Below are positions 42,728-51,302 of a stretch of 64,000 bases of DNA, in pieces. The DNA is from Streptomyces althioticus. GTDB lineage: Bacteria; Actinomycetota; Actinomycetes; Streptomycetales; Streptomycetaceae. The notes under the pieces were generated by a model, which saw only the letters and a list, made by a program, of their open reading frames with translations, had not been told where the DNA came from and searched no databases. Within the stretch, counting starts at the first letter, position 1. Every line of letters starts with the position of its first letter. Location of the stretch: positions 62,001 to 126,000 of the forward strand of contig BMSW01000011.1 in assembly GCA_014649355.1 (NCBI GenBank), read 5' to 3'. The position numbers and the translations under genes were made by a program.

Positions 42728-43399
42728 TCACGACGCCTGCCGGAGGACGTACATGTGCAATTCGCTACGGGACTCCTCCGTGTCCACCCGCAGCCAGGAG
42801 CCGTCGCGGAAGCGGATCAGCAGTATCCGGGTCTCGAACTCACCGGAGAAGGGGTCTTCCAGCGTGGCCTCGTCGGGGGACAGCCGTGCGACTACCTGGG
42901 CGTGCTTGTCGCGCCCCGAGCTGACTCGCTCCACCGGGGCGGCGAAGACGATTCCGTCGGAGCCGGCGAACAGCAGCCGCTCATGGTGGGTCGAGTGGCC
43001 GTACCAGCGCAGGAGGAACTTGCCTGCGGCGCCGTTCCAGTCGCCGTCGAAGACGTTGTCCAGGCCGCGCTGCTCCACAGCTGCCTCCACACGCTTCTCG
43101 TCCTCCTTCTTCGCCCGGTGCCGCTCCTTCTCCTCCTTCGAGTCGAGGGCGCGCTCGACGGCCTCCTGTGCGCGGGCCATGAGGCTCAGGAGAAAGAGGA
43201 GCGGGAGGAAAGGGGCGCCGAGGATGGTACCGATCATGGCCAACGGCGGTCGGCGGGCCGGGCGGAGCGGTGGGTTTCCCGCGGCTTGCAGAACTTCGGC
43301 CGGAGGCTGCGGGATTTTTCCGATCCAGCACCATTCGCCTGCTTCGGAGTGGATGTCAAGACGTTCCGCGATTCCGCCCTGTTTGCTCCTGCGTGCCAT
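42728..43399 (-). CDS. Hypothetical membrane-anchored protein with PH-like C-terminus
   Basis: A 223-aa protein with one hydrophobic segment (about 55-74), a Lys/Glu-rich coiled-coil stretch (SKEEKERHRAKKEDEKR) and a C-terminal beta-rich domain with IRFRDGSWLRVDTEE. That strand pattern recurs in the 305-aa protein encoded at 47.8 kb (VFTDDSWCRV), so both may share a PH-like fold. AAGGAG lies before the ATG. It is divergent from the next cassette. Confidence 0.7.
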   Translation of the reverse strand: MARRSKQGGIAERLDIHSEAGEWCWIGKIPQPPAEVLQAAGNPPLRPARRPPLAMIGTILGAPFLPLLFLLSLMARAQEAVERALDSKEEKERHRAKKEDEKRVEAAVEQRGLDNVFDGDWNGAAGKFLLRWYGHSTHHERLLFAGSDGIVFAAPVERVSSGRDKHAQVVARLSPDEATLEDPFSGEFETRILLIRFRDGSWLRVDTEESRSELHMYVLRQAS

Positions 43400-43550
43400 G
43401 TGAACGATCTCCTTGCCGATGCCGAACCAGATCGGTCTACTGAGAGTATCTCCTGTGCGGAGTTGGGACGATGGAGTGAGTGGGTGGCCGCGCTCACCCT
43501 CGTGGAATCGCCGCCGTAGATACAGGTGACGGTAAGGAAGGAATGAAAAA

Positions 43551-43862
43551 ATGGGGGATCATATAAAGGCGGACCTTGCCGCCATCAAACAATGCTCACG
43601 TGACCTGGCGAAGATACACAGGGAGTTCGAGAAGCGCGGAAATCCTGCGGACGAGTACGGCAGTGCTATCGGCCACGGCGGCCTCAAGGACGCGTTCTCC
43701 GATTTCGGGGACACCTGGAAGAAGACGCGCAAGAAGCTCATGAAGGAGCTTGAGCAGTTGTCGGAGTTCACCCGGACCGCGGCCAAGGCCTACGACGACA
43801 TCGACCATGAGCTGGCCAAGGCGATTCGGGACGCCAAGGCGCAGAGCAAGGGGAAGAAGTGA
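43551..43862 (+). CDS. WXG100-like small protein of cassette 1, 103 aa
   Basis: A basic helical protein of WXG100 size. The turn region reads RGNPADEYGSAIGHGGLKD rather than Trp-x-Gly, and DFGDTWKKTRKKL follows. The protein encoded at 59183 has the same layout (ANPAEGYG, FADNWKIHRRQL, YEELDHELAEA), so they are paralogues. AAGGAAGG stands before the ATG. Its stop overlaps the start of the large candidate substrate, as in WXG100-LXG pairs, and the two probably dimerise before export. Confidence 0.82.
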   Translation: MGDHIKADLAAIKQCSRDLAKIHREFEKRGNPADEYGSAIGHGGLKDAFSDFGDTWKKTRKKLMKELEQLSEFTRTAAKAYDDIDHELAKAIRDAKAQSKGKK

Positions 43863-45094
43863 GCAGGACCGACGCCGACTGGCCGCCGCTGTGGCACGAC
43901 GACCCTACGCCGGGCGATCCCGAGGAGGTCGCCGAGCTTGGCCGCAAGCTCCGCAAGATGGCCGACATGATCGACGAGCAGTCGCGTGTCATCAAGGCGC
44001 TGGCCTCCGTCGAGGGCTGGGACAGTGCGGCGGGCAAAGGCTTCCATGACCTCGCCGGCGGTACGGCCGACAAGCTGAAGAAGTCCTTCGAGCGTTACGA
44101 CGAAGCCGCCAAGGCTGTCGGCGAGGAGGTCAGCGAGGGGACCTCCGACCAGTTCGCCGGCGAGATGCGGAGGGCTCAGCGCAAGGCGGACAAGGCTCTT
44201 GCCGACTACCGGGAGGCGAAGGCCGACCACGACCTGGCGGACGGTGAGGTCAAGAAGTTCACCGACAAATACCCGACGGTGCTCGAGATCCCCGCCGCGG
44301 AAAAAGAGGAGTACGAGCGGTGGGTCAAGAAGCGGGCGGAGGCGCTGCGCCGCATCGGGGCTGCTCGCAAGGCGGTGAAAGATGCCAGAGAGATTTATGA
44401 CGACGCCGGGGACAAGGCCGCTCGTCATATCAGAAATGTCGTGCATCACGATGCGGTTCGTGATCCCGGCGGCTTCATGAACTTCCTGGCGGACTGGGCA
44501 GATATGCTCTCGAACATCTCGGCCGTTCTGTCCGTCCTTGCGGTTATCTGTGCATTCGTTCCACCGCTCCAGTTCCTGGTTCCCATCTTCGCGACCCTGG
44601 CCGTGGTGGCGAGTGCGGCGGCACTGGCCGGCCACGCCTACGACATGACGGTGCGCGGCGGAAAGGTCGACTGGCTGAAGCTGGGCGCCGATGCGCTGGG
44701 AGTTCTTCCGGGCCTGGGCGCTTTGAAGGGATTCAAGGCCCTCAAGGGAGTCAAGGGGCTGACGAAGTTCAGGTTCAGCGGCGTGAGGGCGCTGGACGGC
44801 ATCGGACACAACTTCCTGAACGGCGTCGCCGTCAAGCTGACCAACAAGGTCCTGGGAAGGACGGCCCGGGCCGCAGCGATCGACGGCAAGAAGATCACGG
44901 CCGTCATCAAGGGAGCAGGTCTGGCAAGCGCGTTGAACCGCATGCTCAGCGGTGAGAATGGTGGTCGGACCGGTTACCAGGAGCCTCCCAAGGCCACCTC
45001 GCCGACCCCGACGCCGTCACCCTCGCCCCGCCCCAGCCCTCACCCCGCCCCGAGCGTCTCGCCGAAGCCGTTCAACGCGGCGCTGGCGGCCTAG
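43859..45094 (+). CDS. Candidate type VII secretion substrate of cassette 1, 411 aa
   Basis: The N-terminal 110 residues fit the putative T7SS signal domain: GDPEEVAELGRKLRKMAD, then EGWDSAAGKGFHDLAG with a Trp at the WXG turn. A coiled coil (about 95-190) follows, then hydrophobic segments (about 205-265), a Gly/Lys-rich stretch (GALKGFKALKGVKG) and a Pro/Ser-rich tail. The plan is that of polymorphic effectors with a pre-toxin membrane region, but no toxin domain is recognisable at the C-terminus. It overlaps the small WXG100-like gene and resembles the proteins encoded at 48.7 and 59.5 kb. Confidence 0.8.
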   Translation: MSRTDADWPPLWHDDPTPGDPEEVAELGRKLRKMADMIDEQSRVIKALASVEGWDSAAGKGFHDLAGGTADKLKKSFERYDEAAKAVGEEVSEGTSDQFAGEMRRAQRKADKALADYREAKADHDLADGEVKKFTDKYPTVLEIPAAEKEEYERWVKKRAEALRRIGAARKAVKDAREIYDDAGDKAARHIRNVVHHDAVRDPGGFMNFLADWADMLSNISAVLSVLAVICAFVPPLQFLVPIFATLAVVASAAALAGHAYDMTVRGGKVDWLKLGADALGVLPGLGALKGFKALKGVKGLTKFRFSGVRALDGIGHNFLNGVAVKLTNKVLGRTARAAAIDGKKITAVIKGAGLASALNRMLSGENGGRTGYQEPPKATSPTPTPSPSPRPSPHPAPSVSPKPFNAALAA

Positions 45095-45126
45095 AGCGCG
45101 GCCATCCGCAACGGAAAGCACATGTC

Positions 45127-45723
45127 ATGACAGTGAATGAACAAGAGCTCGGACCCCGGCAGTTCGTCGGCCGGCGTGGTGGCGACACCGTCACGCTGGT
45201 CGACGGCTCCGTGATCGCGGGTGTGCCGGAGGCGAAGCAGGTCGCCGAGGAAGCGGGACGGGAACTTCGGTTCGACTTCCTCGACGACGAGGCGGTGCTC
45301 GACCTGCTGCGCCGGCGGCATGCCGACGAGGAGGAAATGTTCGGCGCGGGCTTCAAGCACGGAGTGCCGCTCGCGCTCGTCGGTTTCGGCGCCGTCGTCT
45401 ACTGGGGCGGCGTCGCCCAGTACTGGGAGACTCCCGCTTCCCGCAACGCCTACCTGGCAGTCGCGGCGGTGGTCCTGCTGACGCAGATCTTCTTCTTCGT
45501 GCGCAGCGCGGTGAAGCACTGGGGCGACCCGGTCCGGCAGAACCTGCGGGCCCGCGCGGCGAAGTACCGCGAGATCGCGCACATCGCCCGGCGGGGAGGG
45601 GCGGACATCCCGGCCCACTACCCGCACTACGGGCCCTACCCGTTCGCCGCGACTTTCCGTCCCGAGGTGGACGACCGAGAACAGTCCCGGAGCAAGGGTG
45701 CAGATGACCACGGAAACGGCTGA
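45127..45723 (+). CDS. Two-helix membrane protein of cassette 1, 198 aa
   Basis: A soluble N-terminal half of about 75 residues with a VGRRGGDTVTLVDG start, two transmembrane helices (about 79-96 and 107-128), and a basic cytosolic tail. No known family is recognised. GGAAAG precedes the ATG. It follows the candidate substrate by 32 bases and overlaps the next gene, so it belongs to the cassette operon. A role as docking or immunity protein is possible but unsupported. Confidence 0.7.
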   Translation: MTVNEQELGPRQFVGRRGGDTVTLVDGSVIAGVPEAKQVAEEAGRELRFDFLDDEAVLDLLRRRHADEEEMFGAGFKHGVPLALVGFGAVVYWGGVAQYWETPASRNAYLAVAAVVLLTQIFFFVRSAVKHWGDPVRQNLRARAAKYREIAHIARRGGADIPAHYPHYGPYPFAATFRPEVDDREQSRSKGADDHGNG

Positions 45724-46372
45724 CACGGCGCAGCGGACGCTCACCGGAAGCGACGGCATAGAAGTCCGCTGGATCATGCCCGAGGGGTTCTTCGAGCTCC
45801 CCTTCGAGGCGGACGACCTGGACGAGCTGGCGGACCAGCTGGTCGCTCTGGCCAAGCAGGCACTGCCTGGCGCCGACGAGGAGGTGCAGCTGCAGTACGC
45901 CGCGATGTGCGCGGCGCACTACGACGAGTTCATCGAGGCCGGAGTGCAGTACGCCGGCTTCGTCAACACCGAGGTCGACGGCGTCCGTTGCACGGCGACG
46001 GTGAACGTCAGCCTCTTGGACCTCGACGAGCGGGCAGGCCGCAACCCGGCCGGGTTCATCGCGACCACGATGCGGCACCTGGACCTGGGCCAGGTCGACG
46101 AGGTGCAGTTGCCGTGCGGGCCCGCGGTCACATGTGTCGGCAACCGCGCCTCCAACGTCGACGGCGAACTGACGCAGTCGGGGCAGGACGAGCCGATCTG
46201 GACGTCGTTCATCCAGGTACAGATTCCGCTCAGCAACGGCACCGTTCTGATGCTGGAGATGGGGACGCCGACGGTGGAGGGATGGGACGTCTTCTCCGCC
46301 ATGTTCGCCGGCATCGTGAAGAGCGTCCGCCTCTTCGACGACTCCGGGGCGCCCTTGGTGATGCCGGGGTGA
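45704..46372 (+). CDS. Accessory protein of cassette 1, family A, 222 aa
   Basis: A soluble alpha/beta protein. It begins with a strand pair (IEVRWIMPEGFFELPF), has a central CGPAVTCVGNR and ends with a strand-helix unit (FAGIVKSVRLF). The protein encoded on the other strand at 47008-47727 shares PEGFF-LP and CGPAVSC, so the two are paralogues. The layout resembles Mog1/PsbP/DcrB-like folds, judged only by pattern. The ATG at 45704 gives a better-spaced AAGG than the GTG at 45698. Confidence 0.72.
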   Translation: MTTETADTAQRTLTGSDGIEVRWIMPEGFFELPFEADDLDELADQLVALAKQALPGADEEVQLQYAAMCAAHYDEFIEAGVQYAGFVNTEVDGVRCTATVNVSLLDLDERAGRNPAGFIATTMRHLDLGQVDEVQLPCGPAVTCVGNRASNVDGELTQSGQDEPIWTSFIQVQIPLSNGTVLMLEMGTPTVEGWDVFSAMFAGIVKSVRLFDDSGAPLVMPG

Positions 46373-46947
46373 GCGAGCCGTCAGAGAGCGACGCCGCACC
46401 GGCCACTGCCGGTGCCCGGGACTACCGGCTGCTCGTCCCGCGGGAGTGGTTCCGCATCGACCTGCTGCAGGACCGCTGGCGCCGTCAGTTGAAGACCTTC
46501 GTGGAGAAGCAGGCGGTCGGCCGGCAGGTCCCGGCCGATTTGACACGGAACGTGTGGGTCACCCTGCGCAACACCGCGGAGGCGGGGCGGGCACGGGGCG
46601 CCATGGAGTTCTACCTCCTGACGCTCTCGCGGAACGGCGGGCTCCCGGCCTCCCTGCTCGTCTCTCTCATGCCGCCGGGCGAGACACCGGCCGACCCCGA
46701 GGCGTTCGCGGCGTGGATCGAGGTTCGGGAAGGCGAGGACGGCTCGAGGCGCGAGGTCGAGGTGGTCGACCTCGCGGCCGGCCCGGCCGTCCGGGTCCTG
46801 GGGCCCACATCCCTGGACCTTCATGTCGTCCTGCCGGGCGGGACGGGCTACCTCAGCCTGTCGTTCTCCGCACCGGTCGTCGGCATGTCCGGTCCGATGC
46901 TGCGCTTGTGCGAGGCGATCGCGAGTTCGTTGCGCTGGGTGGTGTGA
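46369..46947 (+). CDS. Accessory protein of cassette 1, family B, 192 aa
   Basis: A soluble protein that starts DYRLLVPREWFRIDL and ends in LSFSAPVV then AIASSLRWVV. The protein encoded at 62234 has DYRLLLPDGWFRI and AIASSLTW, a clear paralogue in cassette 3. The strand-helix ending resembles DUF1795/LpqN-type proteins. GTG overlaps the previous stop. It is the last gene of the cassette and converges on the reverse cassette. Confidence 0.72.
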   Translation: MSEPSESDAAPATAGARDYRLLVPREWFRIDLLQDRWRRQLKTFVEKQAVGRQVPADLTRNVWVTLRNTAEAGRARGAMEFYLLTLSRNGGLPASLLVSLMPPGETPADPEAFAAWIEVREGEDGSRREVEVVDLAAGPAVRVLGPTSLDLHVVLPGGTGYLSLSFSAPVVGMSGPMLRLCEAIASSLRWVV

Positions 46948-47007
46948 GAGGCCACGGAACCGTGAGCGGGCCGCGGTCAGCGGTTTGCTCTTGCGCGAGG
47001 CCGACGG

Positions 47008-47727
47008 TCAGGCAGGTTCCTCGGACAGTGCTTCCAGGGGATCGGTGAAGGAGACGGTCTGCAGGAGTGCCGACATGAGGCGGTAGACCGCGGCCCAGTG
47101 CTCCATGGAAGCCGTGTGGAGCGTGAACACGGCCGTGTACGGGCCCGTGGGGAACGGGACGTGCACCTGGATCTGCCCGGTGAGGAGCTTCGTCTCCTCA
47201 CCGGTCGCGGTGATCTCGGGATTGAGCCGGTATTCGCGCACACTGATGCAGGACACCGCCGGTCCGCAGGGCAGGTCGAGCCAGATCGCGTCGTTGTAGG
47301 GGTCGTCGGAGAGCGTGGCAAGGATTCCCTGGGCCACGACGTCCGTGTCGTCGCCGGTGTGGTCGGTCCGGACGATGCCGACGGTGAAGGCGCACTGGAC
47401 GACGCCGTCGGAGGGCTCGTGCCTCACGGGCTCCTCCGTCGAAGGGGTGTCCCCGTCGGCATCGTCCACCGCGGAGAACAGGCCCATGGCGGCGTAGGAG
47501 AGGCCGGCGTCACCCATCGTCTCGGCGATGACTTCGTAGTAGGGGGCGGCGGGCTCCCAGATGTTCGCGTCACCGCGTGAGTAGAGCTCCCGCACGAAAG
47601 AGCGGGCGCGTTCCGCGCGCTCCTCCGGCGTCGCGGCGATCGGGAGGGCGAAGAAGCCCTCGGGGGCGACGAACCAGAGAGGGGGGAGGGCGTCGAGGGA
47701 CGCGTTGAGGGGCGGGGCGGTGGGCAT
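47008..47727 (-). CDS. Accessory protein of cassette 2, family A, 239 aa
   Basis: A soluble protein and paralogue of the 222-aa one at 45704: shared APEGFFALPI start, LDLPCGPAVSCIS centre, and a strand-helix end (RLMSALLQTVSF). An acidic insertion (DDADGDTPSTEE) is extra. Last gene of the reverse cassette, 27 bases after the 305-aa gene. Function unknown. Confidence 0.7.
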   Translation of the reverse strand: MPTAPPLNASLDALPPLWFVAPEGFFALPIAATPEERAERARSFVRELYSRGDANIWEPAAPYYEVIAETMGDAGLSYAAMGLFSAVDDADGDTPSTEEPVRHEPSDGVVQCAFTVGIVRTDHTGDDTDVVAQGILATLSDDPYNDAIWLDLPCGPAVSCISVREYRLNPEITATGEETKLLTGQIQVHVPFPTGPYTAVFTLHTASMEHWAAVYRLMSALLQTVSFTDPLEALSEEPA

Positions 47728-47754
47728 GGTGCGGGTGCCGTTCGGGGAGGAGGA

Positions 47755-48672
47755 TCAGGTGAGGAAGTCCTGCGGGTGGTATTTCGTGATCGGGATTTCT
47801 GTTCCGTTGTCATCCATGAGGCTGTTGAGGCCGGGATGGCCGAACCTCACATCCGTTTTGCTCGGCGCCAGTACCTCGATCCGAAAACAACCGCAGGAGT
47901 TGCGCTTCACCAGGGGAGCATGAGCGTCCGGTCCCTGCCGCGCGGCGAAGTCCTCGGCGGTTTTGCGCTGGACAGGTGAGAGGGAGTGGAGGGGGATGAA
48001 TTCCAAGGGCTCGATCAGGTATCGGGTCAGCCGCTCGCGTGCTCGGCTGCTCACCCTGCACCAGGAGTCGTCGGTGAATACGATCTTCGCGTCCAATCCG
48101 GTCTTGAAGTTGCGAAGCTCAACCTTGGCGATCGCGCTACGAGGGACCTCCCACAGGAAGTCGTCATGGATGAAGTCGTGTGCCCCCTTGATGTAGTCGA
48201 AGCCCACGACGACTAGGCGACGGTCGGTGACGACCGCATGCGTCCGGCACCCGTTGGCCCGAGCCCGGGCAGGGTCGAGTTGCCAGGGAAGTGTGCGGGC
48301 GACAGTGCCTGGAGCAGCCCACATGACCGGGAAGTCGTCCACCTCGTCGGCTCGGTCCTCAGGAGCGTCGGTGCCTGGGTTCGAGCCTGGTGTGCCGTTG
48401 ATCCGCCCTCCGTGCATGGAAAGGAAGGTGCCGATCGCCATCCCCGTTGCCACGATCGCGCCTCTGAGGATCTGCCGGGTGGCGGATCCCGTCGCGGAGC
48501 GAGCCTCGTACAGCGGGCCTGGTGGCCACCCTTCCAAGTCGTTCTGAATGTCCTTGCGTGCGGTGTCCCGGAACCATCGCATGCCACTGACAGGGGCGGC
48601 CGCTCCCGTCGCGAAACTGATGGGTGCGCGGGCGAGGAGAGTTTCACCTGGATCGGGTTGCCAGAGTTCCAT
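47755..48672 (-). CDS. Membrane protein of cassette 2 with PH-like domain, 305 aa
   Basis: The ATG at 48672 has GAGAGGAAAG before it and is preferred to an upstream ATG at 48708. A hydrophobic helix lies at about 75-95 (AIVATGMAIGTFLSM). The later half has THAVVTDRRLVVVGFD and KIVFTDDSWCRVSS, a strand order like bacterial PH or GRAM domains that bind lipids. Function unknown. Codon use is less GC-biased at position three than in neighbouring core genes. Confidence 0.68.
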   Translation of the reverse strand: MELWQPDPGETLLARAPISFATGAAAPVSGMRWFRDTARKDIQNDLEGWPPGPLYEARSATGSATRQILRGAIVATGMAIGTFLSMHGGRINGTPGSNPGTDAPEDRADEVDDFPVMWAAPGTVARTLPWQLDPARARANGCRTHAVVTDRRLVVVGFDYIKGAHDFIHDDFLWEVPRSAIAKVELRNFKTGLDAKIVFTDDSWCRVSSRARERLTRYLIEPLEFIPLHSLSPVQRKTAEDFAARQGPDAHAPLVKRNSCGCFRIEVLAPSKTDVRFGHPGLNSLMDDNGTEIPITKYHPQDFLT

Positions 48673-48704
48673 CTCGGGGCTTTCCTCTCGTGGACAGGGC
48701 GATG

Positions 48705-49922
48705 TCAATCATCGGTCACATGTCCGTAAATCTTGGGAGCGACTTTGAGGCCGGCATCGAGAGCCATGCCGCCTGTGCTGAACGGATCGATCTTTGCCCC
48801 CAGGAGATTGGCTCCCTTGGTGCCGATGAGCTGTCCTTGGTGATACCCCTGGTACGCGAGTCCACCGAGACGAGACATCACGCCGCTGCCCGCGTGCGCG
48901 ACCTGGTGCACCTCGGTGGAGATTCCGCCGATCTTGATGAGCCCTGCCTTGCCCAGTCCGCCCGACATCCGCGAGGACTCCTTGCCGAAGGCCAGGAGTA
49001 CCCGGCTCGGGTCCATGGGGGTCGCGGTGAACCCCTTGCCGAGCTTGCTCGCCGTGGTCGCGGCTTTGCCCGCCCCGACCACCTTGATCCCCTTGCCGAA
49101 CAACCCGATGCCCGGCAGCAAACCCACCGCGTCGAGTCCCACCTGCAGCCAGCTCACATCCGCCCCGGCCGCCTTCGCGACGCCGTGCGCTGCCAGGGAC
49201 AGTCCGGAACCGATGAGGGCAGCCGTGCCGAAGATGGCCGCGAGGGGCGGGAACGGCAGGGTGACGATCGCGAGCATCCCGAGTACGGCGGTGACGTCAC
49301 TGAGCACGTCGCCGATCACCTTGATCAGGTCGGCGTGCTCCTTGAGCCAGTCACCGGTCGCGTCCCACGCGTCGGCGATGCTCTGGCCGAGCTTGTCCCA
49401 AAAGCCGGGCTCGTTGGGCGCGATGTCCGCGGCCTTGTCCAGCTCCTTGCCGATGCGTGCGGCGGCCTGCTTGTAGCGTTCCTCCAGCCCGTGGACCTTC
49501 TGGATGACCCCGTCGACGTCACCGGCGGCCGTCGCGAGGTCGTCACTGCCCTTGCCCTTGGCTTCCTTCTCGGCCGTGTCCTTGGCGTCCAGGGCTTTGC
49601 CGGCGGCCTTGTCCAGCCGGGCCGCCTCGTCCTGGAAGTCCGCGAGTTCGTCGGCCCAGCGGTGCAGGGCGCGTGACGCCTTGCCGAAGGACTCGTAGCT
49701 CTTGCGGACGAGGGGAGTCACGTCCTGCCCCACGTACTCGGTGAAGGCGAGCGCGGTCTTGCCCTTCCACGCCCCGCACTCGATCCGTTCGAGCTGGCGT
49801 ACCGCGGTGCCCAGTTCGCTCGCCAGCGAGCCGAGACGTTTGGCAAGCTCCCGTGTGTCCTCCACGCTCCCCGGCGTCGGGTTACGCCCGATGTTCGGGT
49901 AGGGGGCCTGCCGGCCGGTCAT
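48705..49922 (-). CDS. Candidate type VII secretion substrate of cassette 2, 405 aa
   Basis: The N-terminal domain reads GSVEDTRELAKRLGSLASEL and then CGAWKGKTALAF, with an intact WXG turn. A coiled coil (about 85-165), a hydrophobic region (about 195-240, DVTAVLGMLAIVTLPF), and a Gly/Lys-rich stretch (GLLPGIGLFGKGIKVVGAGK) follow in the same order as in the proteins encoded at 43.9 and 59.5 kb. No toxin domain is recognised. It follows the small WXG100-like gene by one base. Confidence 0.8.
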   Translation of the reverse strand: MTGRQAPYPNIGRNPTPGSVEDTRELAKRLGSLASELGTAVRQLERIECGAWKGKTALAFTEYVGQDVTPLVRKSYESFGKASRALHRWADELADFQDEAARLDKAAGKALDAKDTAEKEAKGKGSDDLATAAGDVDGVIQKVHGLEERYKQAAARIGKELDKAADIAPNEPGFWDKLGQSIADAWDATGDWLKEHADLIKVIGDVLSDVTAVLGMLAIVTLPFPPLAAIFGTAALIGSGLSLAAHGVAKAAGADVSWLQVGLDAVGLLPGIGLFGKGIKVVGAGKAATTASKLGKGFTATPMDPSRVLLAFGKESSRMSGGLGKAGLIKIGGISTEVHQVAHAGSGVMSRLGGLAYQGYHQGQLIGTKGANLLGAKIDPFSTGGMALDAGLKVAPKIYGHVTDD

Positions 49923-49923
49923 G

Positions 49924-50223
49924 TCACGTGCCCTTCTTCTTCACCTTGAGGGACTGCGCCAGCTCCAGATCCAGGTCACCGAACGTCTTGCCGATCGTGT
50001 TGATCATCTTGACGGCACCGTGCGTATGTTTGCCGAGCTGCTTGATGCCGTAGCCCCACTCGTCGGCGAAGTCCTGGACATCCTCGACGAGTTTGCTCTC
50101 GCCGACGGCGGAGGCGTCCGTGCCGCGGAGACTGCGGCGGGCGTCCTCCATGCGGTCGCTGATGGAGGAGAAGGTCTTCTTCAGGCTTTCGAAGACGGTG
50201 TCTTCGAGGGTCAGGTCACTCAT
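49924..50223 (-). CDS. WXG100-like small protein of cassette 2, 99 aa
   Basis: A helical, charged protein of WXG100 size with DEWGYGIKQLGKH near residue 55, giving a Trp-Gly pair at the turn. It ends in a basic KVKKKGT. It stands just before the candidate substrate gene with a one-base gap, the same pairing as in the other cassettes. Sequence likeness to the 103- and 105-aa proteins is weak. Confidence 0.75.
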   Translation of the reverse strand: MSDLTLEDTVFESLKKTFSSISDRMEDARRSLRGTDASAVGESKLVEDVQDFADEWGYGIKQLGKHTHGAVKMINTIGKTFGDLDLELAQSLKVKKKGT

Positions 50224-50249
50224 GAGGTGGGGGGAGCCTTACGTGGGGG

Positions 50250-51302
50250 TCAGCGGTTGACGGACTGGATCTCCTGGACGGTGACGGCCTGGTCGTTGCC
50301 GAAGGTCCCGTCGGGAAGGTCGCCTCCCGCACCACCGGTGCCGGTCCAGGCAATCTCCCAGGTGATCGTGGCCCGCAACGTGAACGTCCCGTCGCCGGAG
50401 GAGCGCAGGTACTTCAGTCCGCAGGGCGGAGTCCGCTCGGCCTGGCCCCGGGTGTACGGCTCGCCGATCGAGCCGTCGGCGTCGATCGTGCACTCGCCCG
50501 AGGCCGGGTACGTCTCCGCGTCCGGCGTGCCGGGCTCCAGCCTCAGGGAGACGGGCCTGGCGGTGGTGGTCGCCTGGATGTTCAGCCCGCCCACGGCGAT
50601 CGACGCGGTCACCGAGGTCTCCTTGAACGTGGCCTTGTCCAGCCAGGCCCAGGTCGGCAGGTTCACCTTGGTGGCGGCGTCCGGCCTGAGGGCCACCTCG
50701 GCCGCCGGCAGACGGACCCGGTTGTAGGCGAGTTCGGCGAGTACCTCAGGGGTGACCGCGTTCTCGACCGGGACGGGGTCGCCGTTCTCGACCCAGAACG
50801 GCATCTTGTCGCAGGCCTGGGCCTCGGGTTCCATCCTGCGGTCCTCGTCACGGACGGCGACCCAGAAGGAGCCTTCGTCCTTCTTGTCGAGGTTGTAGTT
50901 CTTGTACGTGCCGTCCTTGTAGTCCTCGCGGAACATGCCGACCGACTGCTTGGCGTAGCTGTGCTGGCCGGGGGTGTTGACCGTCTCCTCGTACACGGAC
51001 TCGACGTAGTCGCGGAACTGCTCCGCCGAGCGGGGTTCGTACCAGCAGGCGGGCGGGGTCCAGTCACCGACGGGCTGCAGGGCGCCACGGCCGTCGCTGC
51101 CCCGGGAGCCGGAGGTGGAGCCGCGGTAGACCACCTTCGACACGAGGCCGGCGCCCTCCCGGCCTCCGCTCGTCTCGGAGGTGCCTCCTCCCTGGGAGGC
51201 GCCTCCGCCGCGGTCGGCGTGCGCGATGCCGGGAGCAAGCACCAAGGCCATCACAGTCACGACAGCGCCGGCACGGCTCACCCAGGACGTCACCGGACGC
51301 AC
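50250..51302 (-). CDS. Secreted hypothetical protein, 350 aa
   Basis: A Sec signal peptide (RAGAVVTVMALVLAPGIAHA) ends near residue 28. A Gly/Ser-rich linker and a mature domain of about 280 residues with a few paired cysteines follow. TWAWLDKATF is a notable segment. I do not recognise the family. The GTG start lies inside the last codons of the lipoprotein gene upstream, and the WXG100-like gene follows, so all are probably co-transcribed with cassette 2. Confidence 0.75.
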   Translation of the reverse strand: MRPVTSWVSRAGAVVTVMALVLAPGIAHADRGGGASQGGGTSETSGGREGAGLVSKVVYRGSTSGSRGSDGRGALQPVGDWTPPACWYEPRSAEQFRDYVESVYEETVNTPGQHSYAKQSVGMFREDYKDGTYKNYNLDKKDEGSFWVAVRDEDRRMEPEAQACDKMPFWVENGDPVPVENAVTPEVLAELAYNRVRLPAAEVALRPDAATKVNLPTWAWLDKATFKETSVTASIAVGGLNIQATTTARPVSLRLEPGTPDAETYPASGECTIDADGSIGEPYTRGQAERTPPCGLKYLRSSGDGTFTLRATITWEIAWTGTGGAGGDLPDGTFGNDQAVTVQEIQSVNR

